64,000 nucleotides of DNA from Ruminococcaceae bacterium Marseille-P2935 (GTDB lineage Bacteria > Bacillota > Clostridia > Oscillospirales > Ruminococcaceae), in assembly GCA_900104565.1 (NCBI GenBank), contig LT629952.1, positions 62,001 to 126,000 of the forward strand, in the 5' to 3' direction. Within the stretch, counting starts at the first letter, position 1. Each line of letters opens with the position of its first letter. The position numbers were made by a program, and so were the translations under genes. The notes below the pieces were generated by a model. The model did no database searches, was not told the DNA's origin, and saw nothing but the letters and a program-made list of their open reading frames with translations. This document shows, piece after piece, positions 8,892-17,467 of this stretch.

Positions 8892-9479
8892 TTACTTAAA
8901 AAACTCTTTAATTTTGTCAACGCCTTTTTTTACCTCGTTTTTAGCGTGTTCTGCTAATTCCTCTTCTGTTGCATCCATATTCTCATTCATGGCGCCCAGC
9001 ATTACAAAAAACACATAATCTCCGTTTGCAACAACTTCGGAGGATTGAATTTTAGGCAGGTTGCTGGGGTACTGCATGGTATCGTTCACCAGCTGGTCAC
9101 GGTAAGCTGTTAAAGCTTTTTCGATTTCTGGCCCTTTACCGGGTTTCGCTTTAATGGCAATAAACTGATCCACGTGGGCACTCATCATTGGCCCCTCGGC
9201 AATGAATTCCTCCACGTCATCCATATTGAGCCCATAGGTTTCTGCAAGCTGTTGTTCGGTTATTTCTGAAGATGGAATATAGTTTTCACCATAAACATCT
9301 TTAACCGCCTTATGAATCTCTGCTAGAGTTGGCTCAGCTTTTGGAGCTTCAGAGGAAGGCTGGCTGATGCTGGAACTGGGGTTAGAGCTAGCGCCGGAAC
9401 TACTCTGTTTACCCGAGGTACAACCGGCAGCAGCTGCAAGCAAACCAACAACTAAAATTAAAGTAATAATTTTTTTCAT
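8892..9479 (-). CDS. DUF4358-type lipoprotein
   Basis: A 195-residue exported lipoprotein of unknown function. The start is the ATG at 9479, with GAGG about 9 bases upstream. The signal peptide begins with KK, has a hydrophobic core and ends in a lipobox (LAAAAGC) with the lipidated Cys at residue 20. A Ser-rich linker follows. The mature domain (about residues 60-195), with the patterns YGLNMDDVEEFIAEGPMMS and DGDYVFFVMLG-like NGDYVFFVMLG, matches my recall of DUF4358, a domain found mostly in gut Clostridia. It is convergent with the flavin reductase gene. Confidence 0.8.
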   Translation of the reverse strand: MKKIITLILVVGLLAAAAGCTSGKQSSSGASSNPSSSISQPSSEAPKAEPTLAEIHKAVKDVYGENYIPSSEITEQQLAETYGLNMDDVEEFIAEGPMMSAHVDQFIAIKAKPGKGPEIEKALTAYRDQLVNDTMQYPSNLPKIQSSEVVANGDYVFFVMLGAMNENMDATEEELAEHAKNEVKKGVDKIKEFFK

Positions 9480-9653
9480 TCTCTTAACCTCATTCTTCTT
9501 TTTTATGCGAAAGCGCATAGCGTAATATTGGTGCGATTTATGCTTGGTTTTACTGCATATCTTTTGTAAAAAACTACTTTGTTTTTAAAAAATTCAGAAT
9601 TTAGAAAAAAATTAGAAATTCAACCAGCTATAAAACTTTTGGACTCATTAGTA

Positions 9654-9681
9654 TTGTGAACGTTTTCGGATAAAATATAAA
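9654..9681 (+). promoter_or_regulatory. Probable promoter of the 57-residue protein gene
   Basis: TTGTGA at 9654-9659 is followed after 16 bases by TATAAA at 9676-9681. A GAAAGGAA ribosome site and the ATG at 9722 follow. Confidence 0.5.
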
Positions 9682-9721
9682 TGGAAAAACAATAATGATT
9701 TATGGCAGAAAGGAAATTCAA

Positions 9722-9895
9722 ATGGAAAATAATATAAAAAAAAATAAAAATCAAGGGCGGATTCCGCCCCAGGCAAAAGCTATTGTACAAACCTATGTAG
9801 ATGAAGGTTCGCTTAGTACAGACCCTCAGGGCAGTTACACGGGAACCCCCCGGGAACCCGGAGAAGTTCCGGTACAGGACGCCGATGACCTCTAG
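9722..9895 (+). CDS. Small conserved hypothetical protein (57 residues)
   Basis: A soluble small protein with a basic, Lys/Asn-rich N-terminus and an acidic C-terminus ending in PVQDADDL. The middle holds SYTGTP. Very similar small proteins ending in QDADDL occur in many Clostridia as far as I recall, but none has a known role. The ATG at 9722 follows GAAAGGAA at good spacing; an in-frame ATG at 9695 lacks a site. It has its own promoter-like boxes and a hairpin downstream, so it looks like a real single-gene unit. Confidence 0.7.
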   Translation: MENNIKKNKNQGRIPPQAKAIVQTYVDEGSLSTDPQGSYTGTPREPGEVPVQDADDL

Positions 9896-9908
9896 TTATA
9901 AAAATGTT

Positions 9909-9943
9909 TCAGGGCGTTATCGCTTAAAACGATAACGCCCTGA
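9909..9943 (+). terminator. Hairpin after the 57-residue protein gene
   Basis: TCAGGGCGTTATCG pairs perfectly with CGATAACGCCCTGA around a 7-base loop. The tract after it (TCGTTGTAATTG) is only moderately T-rich. Confidence 0.7.
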
Positions 9944-10086
9944 TCGTTGTAATTGTGTTTATATTCCCTATTTGTAAAAAGATGGTGTCGATTAGAATGT
10001 ATCTAAAAACTAAAAAATTTGCCTGGTACAGTAGAACCTTTATAAGACAGAGTGGTTTTACAGACCAATATATTTGCAAAAAAGAA

Positions 10087-10671
10087 CTAATTTTTAACTG
10101 CAGAGGTAGCTTTTTCCCTCAGGTAGGTTGCTTCCAAATCGGCCAGATGCAATTTTACCGCTATAGGGTATTTTTCGTAGGCGTGGCTTAATGCAAAACT
10201 ACCGCCTTTTACCGATTCATCAAACCCACCCATATGCCAGCGAATGGCCATGGCTTCAGAGGTTTTAAGCCGCATGAACCGCTCAATCATAAAAACAGAT
10301 TTTTCCCCGTGCCCAAACGGAAAACTATCCTCAATTGTGTAATAAGGTTGTTTTTCCCATTGGCCGGTTTGCTCGTTTTTTACATTGCGGGTAGAAACTT
10401 TATAGAACTGTGCTTTGCAAATATCATGGAGCAACCCACAAATGGCAAAGCTTTCTGGGTTATCTTCCCTTTCGGAAAAGTGTTTTTCCATTAAAACGGT
10501 ATATACGTTTACACTATGCTGTGCAAGGCCACCTTCACAGGCACAGTGGTATTTGGTAGAAGCAGGAGCAGAAAAAAAATCAGTTTTAGACAACCATTCC
10601 AGCAAATCTTTAGAACCATCCCGGCTTATGTATTTATGATATATCTCTTCAAATTGGGCTTTATAATCCAT
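10087..10671 (-). CDS. HD-domain hydrolase
   Basis: A 194-residue metal-dependent phosphohydrolase of the HD superfamily. The ordered metal ligands are visible: GGLAQHSVNVY (first His, about residue 52), GLLHDICK (HD pair, about 81), FGHGEKSV (His, about 120), RWHMGGFD (His, about 144) and HLADLEA (final Asp, about 175). The spacing resembles small HD proteins of Firmicutes that act on nucleotides or oligonucleotides, but the substrate cannot be assigned. The ATG at 10671 is preceded by GGAAAA. It lies downstream of the CmpB-like gene on the same strand, 60 bases apart, so they may be co-transcribed. Confidence 0.85.
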   Translation of the reverse strand: MDYKAQFEEIYHKYISRDGSKDLLEWLSKTDFFSAPASTKYHCACEGGLAQHSVNVYTVLMEKHFSEREDNPESFAICGLLHDICKAQFYKVSTRNVKNEQTGQWEKQPYYTIEDSFPFGHGEKSVFMIERFMRLKTSEAMAIRWHMGGFDESVKGGSFALSHAYEKYPIAVKLHLADLEATYLREKATSAVKN

Positions 10672-10731
10672 TGGTTTTCCTCGTTTCTTGTGTAATAAAA
10701 ATAGTATATCATATTTTACACGGGGAGGGTA

Positions 10732-11562
10732 CTAGTTGCCTTTGCGAGAACGCTTTTGATTCAGAAATTCCTTTAATTCGTTTAATGCATTATCATAGCG
10801 GTTGGATTTCATATGAGGGAAGGCGTGAAGCAAACGTTTGTGAGAAAATTTTCGGTTTTGTTTTAATGCGGCTAACTTTTCCTGTAAAGCAGTAAGCTCT
10901 AAGTGCAGGCGGGATGTTTCGGCACTTTGCCTCGTTTCTTCCAATTTTTCTTCCCACCGTTCCTTTATTTGCAGGGCTTCCAACTGAGATTTTTCTTTCA
11001 GCTCCCGCAAAATTTCCTGCATCTGACAAAGCTTTTCATCCAACTGCAAAATGGAACGGATTGTAACAGTGCAATCCCATATAAAATACATACCAATTAC
11101 TGCAGTGGCAACCAATTGAGCCCAGTATGGGATTTTTGCCACGACTGCAGAGATAAAAGGATGGATATATTTCATAAGAACAACCGATAAAAGACCAAAT
11201 TCTACCGAATTTAATAAACAAACCCTGCCGTTAATGTTAAGAGGAAGATGAGAATAGTCCCACCAAGAGGTATGAAATGCTTTTTCTAAAAGAAAGGAAG
11301 TAACATATTCCAGCAAACTAGTAATAAATAAACCCAATAAAAATACCAGCCAAAGGTTTTCTTTTACCGGGGAGAGAAACCAAATTACAAACAAAGCACC
11401 AAACCCATAAATAGGGCATACAGGACCGCTTAAAAAGCCGCGGTTCACTAGTTTGCGCTGTATGATTGAACAGTAGATTGTTTCACATCCCCAGCCAATA
11501 AAACTATAAACTGTAAACCATAAAAATACTTCAGGCCATTTGCTGAAATCCAATTTAGTCAC
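10732..11562 (-). CDS. Putative ABC-transporter type IV (CmpB-like) membrane protein with coiled coil
   Basis: A 276-residue membrane protein. The first 170 residues hold about five hydrophobic helices with the family pattern FIGWGCETIYCS and GFLSGPVCPIYGFGAL, typical of the PF06541 (ABC_trans_CmpB) group. From about residue 170 to 245 the chain is a charged heptad-like coiled coil (Leu, Glu, Lys, Gln), and the tail is basic. Despite the family name, transport has not been shown for such proteins. The GTG start at 11562 has AAAGG very close upstream, so the exact start is uncertain. Confidence 0.8.
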   Translation of the reverse strand: MTKLDFSKWPEVFLWFTVYSFIGWGCETIYCSIIQRKLVNRGFLSGPVCPIYGFGALFVIWFLSPVKENLWLVFLLGLFITSLLEYVTSFLLEKAFHTSWWDYSHLPLNINGRVCLLNSVEFGLLSVVLMKYIHPFISAVVAKIPYWAQLVATAVIGMYFIWDCTVTIRSILQLDEKLCQMQEILRELKEKSQLEALQIKERWEEKLEETRQSAETSRLHLELTALQEKLAALKQNRKFSHKRLLHAFPHMKSNRYDNALNELKEFLNQKRSRKGN

Positions 11563-11709
11563 AACCTTTATTGCTTATTTTTATTTGATTTGCTGTATAA
11601 CAGCATATTTTGCGAAATGCAACACGGGCAGCAGAAAGCCAAAACTGTGGGGCAGGAGTGTCTTATAGCCCGTTTGTAGCTGGTAAAGCGGCGCCGTTAC
11701 ATAAAAGCA

Positions 11710-12558
11710 TTATTCGTCATTCATGCGGTAAAAGCCGCGCCCATTGCCATATACCTGCGAGGTGTCGGTTACGCTTAAAAAAGCGGCAGGGTCAATTTCG
11801 TGAACAATCCGCCGCAGCTTAGCTACTTGGGTAATGCCAATCACACAATACAAGATATTTTTAGGTTTGTGGCTGTACCCCCCAACTCCGGGAATAATGG
11901 TAACTCCCCGGATTAACTGCTTCATGATTTCTGAAGAGATTTCCTCCGATTTTTCATCGGAGATAATCAAAATCATTCTCTTATGATTTACGCCATCCAC
12001 CACATAGTTGGTTACCTGGGTGGAGAGAAACATGGTGGTGAGAATGTACACCGCATTTTCCAGCCCAAAGTAAAAAAGGGAAAAAAGAATGATTACTAAA
12101 TTCATGGCCATTACGACAGACGAAATGCTGAAAGAAAGTTTTTTATTCACTGCTTTTGCTAAAATATCGGTACCGCCGGTGGAAGCTCCTGCCCCATAAA
12201 TCAGTCCATTTCCCAAGCCATACAGCACGCCACCCAATAAGATCGCCGCAAGCGGGGACTGTACAGGCAGGTTAACATATCGTGTGGCTGCTAAAAGCCC
12301 TGTAAACAGAAAAAAACCGATTATGGTCCATTTCATAAAACGGCGTGAGAGCAGGTAATACCCTAGTATAAAAAGAGGAATGTTAATCAGCGCATAGCTT
12401 AAGCTCATGTTCCATCCAAGCAGCAATTCCAGTAGCATGGAAACACCGCTGATTCCCCCGCCCACCAGTTGGTGGGGCAGCAATACCCCATTGGTGGCCA
12501 CAGCCAATAGAACACAGCCTGCAAAAACCTGCAGGAAGGTCCAAATTCCTTTTTTCAT
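11710..12558 (-). CDS. YitT-family membrane protein (with DUF2179)
   Basis: A 282-residue membrane protein. Five to six hydrophobic helices (about residues 5-185) include the conserved block LPHQLVGGGISGVSMLL and GAGASTGGTDILAK. A soluble C-terminal domain (about 200-280; RGVTIIPGVGGYS) is the DUF2179 module. The function of the family is not established. The ATG at 12558 sits behind AAGGAGGACGGT. The stop of sdaAA lies 17 bases upstream, so yitT is the last gene of the sdaAB-sdaAA-yitT operon; a role in serine or product transport is only a guess from context. Confidence 0.9.
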   Translation of the reverse strand: MKKGIWTFLQVFAGCVLLAVATNGVLLPHQLVGGGISGVSMLLELLLGWNMSLSYALINIPLFILGYYLLSRRFMKWTIIGFFLFTGLLAATRYVNLPVQSPLAAILLGGVLYGLGNGLIYGAGASTGGTDILAKAVNKKLSFSISSVVMAMNLVIILFSLFYFGLENAVYILTTMFLSTQVTNYVVDGVNHKRMILIISDEKSEEISSEIMKQLIRGVTIIPGVGGYSHKPKNILYCVIGITQVAKLRRIVHEIDPAAFLSVTDTSQVYGNGRGFYRMNDE

Positions 12559-12574
12559 ACCGTCCTCCTTGTTT

Positions 12575-13453
12575 TTACATCGATGACCCAAGTAGTTCTT
12601 CTTTAATGCGAAGGCCTGTTTTGGTAGCGGCAATTCCGCCTAAAGCGGTTTCACGAAGCTCGTGGGGAAGGGATTTTCCAACCTTATACATGGCGGTTAC
12701 TACTTCATCAAACGGGACAATGCTGCCGATACCAGCCAGTGCAAGGTCGGCAGAGAGCATAGCATTGGCTACCCCGATTGCATTGCGCTTAGCGCAGGGA
12801 ACCTCAACCAGGCCGGCGATAGGGTCGCATACTAACCCCATCACGTTTTTTAAGGTAGTGGCGGCAGCATCAAAAGATTGCTGTACACTTCCCCCACGCA
12901 TCTCGACAATGGCTGCGGCCGCCATGGCAGAGGCACTGCCGCATTCGGCTTGGCAACCGCCTTCCGCACCAGAAATAGTTGCGTTTTTATAAATGATCTG
13001 GCCAATGCCGGAAGCGGTGGCCAAAGCGTCAATAATTTTTTCTTTTCCGGCGCCCTGTTTTTCTGCTGCGGCAATTAAAGCACCGGGCAGAATACCGCAG
13101 GACCCTGCAGTAGGGGCTGCACAGATGCATCCCATAGAGGTGTTGACTTCAAAGCAGGAAAGGGCATAGGCTACGCCTTTTATCAGCCATTCGCCGCATA
13201 ACGGATCATCATGTTTTTGATAAGCGTTTAAACGCATAGCGCTGCCGCTGGTTAGCCCGCTTAGGGAGGGAATCTCCCGGGTAAGGGTACGCCGGCAGGA
13301 ACGATCCATGACTTCAAAGCTTTCCCACAGCTTTTGACGAATCTCATTAACCGTACATTCCTGCAGCCGGGCTTCATTCACTAATACAATATCGCAGATT
13401 CGGCAGTTTTGTTCGTTGCACTGCCTGATAATATCTTCACCCAACGCATACAT
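12575..13453 (-). CDS. sdaAA: L-serine dehydratase, iron-sulfur type, alpha subunit
   Basis: The catalytic subunit of the oxygen-sensitive 4Fe-4S L-serine ammonia-lyase, which turns L-serine into pyruvate and ammonium in the cytoplasm. The 292-residue chain has the family cysteines in CICAAPTAGSCGILPG (about residue 108-123) and CDPIAGLVEVPCAKRNA (about 210-226), which hold the cluster. The length fits the two-subunit Gram-positive form. The gene starts 24 bases after the stop of sdaAB. It joins amino acid fermentation with the nearby RidA, which removes the enamine/imine products of such enzymes. Confidence 0.95.
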   Translation of the reverse strand: MYALGEDIIRQCNEQNCRICDIVLVNEARLQECTVNEIRQKLWESFEVMDRSCRRTLTREIPSLSGLTSGSAMRLNAYQKHDDPLCGEWLIKGVAYALSCFEVNTSMGCICAAPTAGSCGILPGALIAAAEKQGAGKEKIIDALATASGIGQIIYKNATISGAEGGCQAECGSASAMAAAAIVEMRGGSVQQSFDAAATTLKNVMGLVCDPIAGLVEVPCAKRNAIGVANAMLSADLALAGIGSIVPFDEVVTAMYKVGKSLPHELRETALGGIAATKTGLRIKEELLGSSM

Positions 13454-13476
13454 TTTATATTATCCCTCTGACTTCC

Positions 13477-14142
13477 TTAAAATTTTTCAGTGGTAATAAC
13501 CGATAAAATCCCATCCAGTTCGTTCAGTTCAGTTACGCACTCCGGGGGAAAGTTTTGGTCAACTTCAATCATGGTGGTGGCTATGCTGCCTTTGCTTTCC
13601 CGCTTATGACGCAGGGTAACTATGTTTACCCCGTGGTTTGCCAGGGTACGGGTAATACGGCTAATCATACCCAGCTTATCATAATGGGTCACAATTCCTG
13701 CGGCAAAGTCACCGGACAGTTCCGATTCTACCCCATTAATATTAATAATTGAAATATTGCCGCCCCCCACGGAACTTCCTGTTACAGTAAGTTCGGTTCC
13801 ATCTGCTTTTTTTAACAGCATTCGGACGGTATTGGGGTGCACTTCACCTAAATCAGCAGTTTCAAAATGAACCTGAAGCCCACGCTCCTTTGCCAGTTCA
13901 TAAGAATATTTAATGCGTTCATCATCGGGGCTGAGCCCCAGTACACCGGCAATTAGTGCTCGGTCGGTGCCATGGCCTTTCCCAGTTTGGGCAAAGGAGC
14001 CATGCAGCTGGAAGGTGACCTCGGTAACATCTCCGCCAGCAATAATATGTGCTGCCCGGCCAATGCGTTCTGCTCCCGCCGTATGGGAACTGGACGGCCC
14101 TATCATAATTGGACCCAAAATTCGGAATAAACTGGTTTGCAT
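13477..14142 (-). CDS. sdaAB: L-serine dehydratase, iron-sulfur type, beta subunit
   Basis: The 221-residue regulatory subunit of serine dehydratase. The N-terminal part has the SDH-beta motif GPIMIGPSSSHTAGAERIG (about residues 11-29). The C-terminal ACT domain (about 145-220; GMISRITRTLANHGVNIV) probably senses amino acid. The ATG at 14142 was chosen because GGAG lies 8 bases upstream; a TTG at 14157 would place that GGAG inside the gene. It is the first gene of the sdaAB-sdaAA-yitT operon. Confidence 0.95.
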   Translation of the reverse strand: MQTSLFRILGPIMIGPSSSHTAGAERIGRAAHIIAGGDVTEVTFQLHGSFAQTGKGHGTDRALIAGVLGLSPDDERIKYSYELAKERGLQVHFETADLGEVHPNTVRMLLKKADGTELTVTGSSVGGGNISIININGVESELSGDFAAGIVTHYDKLGMISRITRTLANHGVNIVTLRHKRESKGSIATTMIEVDQNFPPECVTELNELDGILSVITTEKF

Positions 14143-14612
14143 CAAAATCAGCTCCAATGTGTATTAATGAAAACTACTGCAAACTAACTTGCATCCCCGT
14201 AGCTATTTTACGGGCAATTCTATTGATAAAACAGCATACGCATTTTGTGGTTCAGTGAAAATTGCGCTGTGTTCTTAACAAAATCTTAGCATAGTTTTCC
14301 ATCTTTTACAATCAGTATTCCGCCTGGTAAAAACAATATTCTGCAAACTGTACTAGAGGATTCGAATGGTTTAAAATATGAATGACTGGATATTGTTCTT
14401 TTTTTGAAATAAACTTATCAAAGACGCCGCAGTGCCTCTCATTTCCGGAATGCAAAAGCTTTTACAGTGTTCAATTCTGCAGTTTCCTACTACTGACGGA
14501 AAAACTGCAAACTTTTCATTCGCAATTAACTCATATAAAGAAAAAACCCTGTATACCTTACAGGGTTTTTTCTTTAGCCTTAAAATTTTTATAAAAACAA
14601 GATAGAAAAATT
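14143..14612. other. Gap of 470 bases between sdaAB and the MATE gene
   Basis: This stretch must hold the minus-strand promoter of sdaAB, but I see no convincing -35/-10 pair. At 14537-14577 it holds the terminator of the MATE gene. A 70-codon plus-strand frame around 14382 has no ribosome site and ends in the terminator, so I do not count it as a gene. Confidence 0.5.
14537..14577. terminator. Terminator of the MATE gene
   Basis: AAAGAAAAAACCCTGTA and its exact complement form a 17-base stem with a 5-base loop. A-rich and T-rich flanks make it usable from both sides. It lies 36 bases after the stop of the minus-strand MATE gene. Confidence 0.9.
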
Positions 14613-16001
14613 TTATTCCGAAAGAGCTTTTGACTGATGCAGCATCTCATCTTTTTTGAGAATACGGTTAAACTGACCAATAAAAACACCTATTGTTGTA
14701 ATAGCTGCTAGCATATCGGAAATTGGCTCTGCAGTAAAAATACCGGTTGTTCCAAAATAAATGGGCAGTACTAACGCCAAAGGAATAAGCAAAATAATCT
14801 TGCGCAGCAATGCCAGGAAGATACAAACTTTTGCCTGGCCAATTGCAAGCATACATTGCTGACATGCAAATTGTGCACCCATTGCAAAAATAGCAGCCAA
14901 AAAGATACGCATAGCCGGAACGGTTACGGCTATCAGTTCGGCTTCATTATTAAAAATGCGTACAAACAGCTGTGGAAATAGCATGGCAGCCGCCCACCCG
15001 GCAATAGACACAATGAGGGAAACTTGGATTAACAGCCGGGCTGCTTTTTTTACACGGTCATATTTGCGTGCGCCAAAATTGTAACTGATAATTGGCTGTG
15101 CGCCCTGTCCAAGACCCATTAAAGGCATTAAAAACAGCTGCATAACGCTGTTAATTACTGTCATAGCACTGACATAAAGGTCACCGCCATAGTTGCGCAG
15201 GCCGGAATTGAGGGTGATTTGCACTAAGCTTTCGGTAGATTGCATAATAAACGGAGAAAGGCCTATGGCAAGCACGGGCAAAACAATTTTTCTTTCCAGC
15301 GCCATATCGGAAAAATGCAATCGAATACGGCCCTTTTGACCCAATAAAAAGCGCATGACCCAAACGGCAGAAACGGCCTGGGAAAGTATGGTTGCCCCGG
15401 CGGCGCCCGCAATACCCATATCAAATATAAAGATGAAAATTGGGTCCAAAATAATATTGAGCACAGCGCCGATTGTTACGGTAAGCATGCCGGTTTTTGC
15501 AAAGCCCTGTGTATTGATAAAGTTGTTCATGCCCATGGCCAGCTCGACAAATAAGGTCCCCATACAATAAATTGTAAGATAATTTTCTGCATACAGTATT
15601 GTATCGTCGCTGGCACCAAATAAATATAAAAGTGGGCGCTTAAACATTAAAAAAACAAAGGTAAGGATAACCGAGATGATGAGCAGCAGGCAAAAAGAGT
15701 TGCCCATGATTTTTTCTGCCCGCCGGTTATCGCCTTCCCCCATGGCAATTGCTGCACGGGTAGAGCCGCCCACACCCACCAGTGCACTGAATGCAGCGGT
15801 AAGGGTGATGATTGGCATGGAAAGTCCCATTCCGGCCAAAGCGAGGGAGCCTACGCCTTCCATTTTTCCTATGTACATTCGGTCCACCAAACTATACAGC
15901 ACATTAATTAATTGAGCCAAAATTGCAGGCATAGAGAGCCGAAAAAGCAGCTTTCCGATGCGGTCATTTCCAAAATCGTTTATTACTGGGGCCCCTCCCA
16001 T
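14613..16001 (-). CDS. MATE-family efflux transporter
   Basis: A 462-residue membrane exporter of the multidrug and toxic compound family, driven by Na+ or H+. Twelve hydrophobic segments can be counted in two similar halves. The N-terminus has the family pattern LLFRLSMPAILAQLINVLYSLVDRMYIGK. The mid-linker MGLGQGAQPIISYNFGARKYDRVKKA is the equivalent pattern of the second half. The substrate is unknown. GGAG lies about 8 bases before the ATG at 16001. A strong promoter with an overlapping 19-base palindrome lies directly upstream, so it may be regulated. Confidence 0.93.
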   Translation of the reverse strand: MGGAPVINDFGNDRIGKLLFRLSMPAILAQLINVLYSLVDRMYIGKMEGVGSLALAGMGLSMPIITLTAAFSALVGVGGSTRAAIAMGEGDNRRAEKIMGNSFCLLLIISVILTFVFLMFKRPLLYLFGASDDTILYAENYLTIYCMGTLFVELAMGMNNFINTQGFAKTGMLTVTIGAVLNIILDPIFIFIFDMGIAGAAGATILSQAVSAVWVMRFLLGQKGRIRLHFSDMALERKIVLPVLAIGLSPFIMQSTESLVQITLNSGLRNYGGDLYVSAMTVINSVMQLFLMPLMGLGQGAQPIISYNFGARKYDRVKKAARLLIQVSLIVSIAGWAAAMLFPQLFVRIFNNEAELIAVTVPAMRIFLAAIFAMGAQFACQQCMLAIGQAKVCIFLALLRKIILLIPLALVLPIYFGTTGIFTAEPISDMLAAITTIGVFIGQFNRILKKDEMLHQSKALSE

Positions 16002-16025
16002 GGTATCATCTCCATTTTTACAACA

Positions 16026-16063
16026 ATATTATACAGTATAATATAAGCTTTTTAGAAAAACAA
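16026..16063 (-). promoter_or_regulatory. MATE promoter with overlapping 19-base palindrome
   Basis: On the minus strand TTGTTT (16063 down to 16058) precedes TATACT (16040 down to 16035) with a 17-base spacer. The perfect palindrome ATATTATAC-A-GTATAATAT at 16026-16044 covers the -10 box, which is the position expected for a repressor site. No regulator gene is adjacent. Confidence 0.65.
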
Positions 16064-16108
16064 GTGTAGGGCAGAGGAGTGGCGCGGCCTTACAAAAAAC
16101 AAAACGGG

Positions 16109-16137
16109 TTGAAAATAATCGCTTATTATGCTACAAT
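16109..16137 (+). promoter_or_regulatory. Sigma-A type promoter of ridA
   Basis: TTGAAA at 16109-16114, a 17-base spacer and TACAAT at 16132-16137. The GGAGG site and the ATG at 16192 follow about 50 bases later. Confidence 0.72.
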
Positions 16138-16191
16138 TATTTTAATTATAATTACTAAAAGCAGGATGAGCTGTTGATTAGGAGGATCATT

Positions 16192-16569
16192 ATGAACAAA
16201 GAAATTATTAGTACCAAGGAAGCCCCGGCAGCTATTGGCCCCTATTCTCAGGCAATTGCAGCAAATGGTTTTTTGTATATTTCAGGCCAGATGGGTGTTG
16301 ACCCAACCACCGGTGCTTTGGTAGAAGGGGTAGAGGCACAGGCACATCAGGCGTTTAAAAATCTTTCCGCTATTTTAAAAGCAAAAAACCTGACTTTAAA
16401 AGATGTTGTAAAATCTTTGGTCTTTTTAAAGAATATGGACGATTTTACAGCAATTAATAAAATTTATGCCGATTACTTTGGAAGTGATTTTCCTGCTCGT
16501 TCCTGTGTTGAGGTTGCCCGGCTGCCCAAAGATGCAATGATTGAAATAGAGGTTATTGCGGCACTTTAA
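16192..16569 (+). CDS. ridA: RidA-family enamine/imine deaminase
   Basis: A 125-residue protein of the YjgF/YER057c/UK114 family that hydrolyses reactive enamines and imines, such as 2-aminoacrylate made by serine and threonine dehydratases, to the keto acid and ammonium. The family patterns AIGPYSQAI (about residues 15-23), LYISGQMGVDP, and near the end PARSCVEVARLPKDAMIEIEVIA are all present; the Arg in ARSCVEV is the conserved substrate-binding residue. The length is normal. The ATG at 16192 is 7 bases from GGAGG. Its position near the sda operon suits detoxification of dehydratase products. Confidence 0.95.
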   Translation: MNKEIISTKEAPAAIGPYSQAIAANGFLYISGQMGVDPTTGALVEGVEAQAHQAFKNLSAILKAKNLTLKDVVKSLVFLKNMDDFTAINKIYADYFGSDFPARSCVEVARLPKDAMIEIEVIAAL

Positions 16570-16825
16570 ATAAGCGGTATGGTTTTCAGTTTGATTACCA
16601 GTAAAAACAGGCCGGTATAGAGGTGCAAAAGACAAATTGCTATCAGTAACAGCTTTAGATTGAACCACAGGTTTACCAGTCTTAGAAGAAGCAATTAAAA
16701 ATGAATTGTTTTAGTCCGTACCTTTATAGCCGGCAGCTATTTTTTACTAAGGTATGAAGCAAACCACACAGCGAACATTTTTTTAGCGATGTAAAGGGGT
16801 ACCCACCGGTAAACAGGTGTTAAAT

Positions 16826-16872
16826 AATAAAAAAGCGGGGTCCAGTTTTTAGCTGGACCCCGCTTTTTTATT
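16826..16872. terminator. Bidirectional terminator between ridA and the ACT gene
   Basis: The stem AAAAAAGCGGGGTCCAG pairs with CTGGACCCCGCTTTTTT around a 7-base loop. It lies right after the minus-strand ACT gene and may also stop read-through from ridA. Confidence 0.92.
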
Positions 16873-16911
16873 AGGCATTTACTGCTTGGAACAACCGAAT
16901 AGATTAACCGA

Positions 16912-17346
16912 TTATCTATTGTAAACCTCTTCGGCATCAAGCAGTTTTACACCATTTTCCTTTAACACTTCCGCGGCCTTGTCATTATCCTCTACACGGA
17001 TAATAACCGAGGCATAGTCTACCGCACAACTGACAAAGAATGCATAGACGTATTCCACCTCGATACCGGCTTGTTTTAGAATTTTAAGTACAGCTGCCAA
17101 ACCACCTGGAGTATCTTTCAGCCCCAAGGCCAACACTTGTGTGAGAGAAACGGTGAACCCTGCCTCTTTCAGAATATTTTCAGCTTTTCCAGGTTCGTTG
17201 ACGATCAGACGCAAAATTCCAAACTTGGTGGTGTCTGCCAAGGACATGGCGCGGATATCGATGCCGTTGTCTCCTAATACCGAGGTGATTTCCAAAAGGC
17301 GCCCCGGCTTGTTTTCTACAAAGACGGACAATTGTTTGATGATCAT
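16912..17346 (-). CDS. Tandem ACT-domain protein of the arylpyruvate module
   Basis: A 144-residue cytoplasmic protein made of two ACT domains (about residues 1-70 and 70-140). The first begins IIKQLSVFVENKPGRLLEI, the usual ligand-binding ACT turn; the second has LAAVLKILKQAGIEVEYVYA. Such proteins often end operons for indolepyruvate:ferredoxin oxidoreductase and phenylacetate-CoA ligase and are thought to sense aromatic or other amino acids. The second ATG (17346) lies 7 bases after GGAGG, while the first (17352) is too close. It is 121 bases downstream of iorB on the same strand. Confidence 0.88.
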   Translation of the reverse strand: MIIKQLSVFVENKPGRLLEITSVLGDNGIDIRAMSLADTTKFGILRLIVNEPGKAENILKEAGFTVSLTQVLALGLKDTPGGLAAVLKILKQAGIEVEYVYAFFVSCAVDYASVIIRVEDNDKAAEVLKENGVKLLDAEEVYNR

Positions 17347-17467
17347 AGCCATTCCTCCTTAATAGTTTTATTTTTAAGTTGTGGATTCTGGTGGGGCGCT
17401 TGCTGTACACTGCCCCACAGTTAAGAGAAAAAACGATATTAAGCAGGTGGAAATGCGCTGTTTTTGG

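Noticed and set aside
9654-9670. Possible catabolite (cre) site over the promoter of the 57-residue gene
   Set aside because: At least two mismatches to the consensus at conserved positions.
10671-11190. Open frames opposite the CmpB-like gene
   Set aside because: They are shadows of the minus-strand gene, whose membrane and coiled-coil pattern is coherent.
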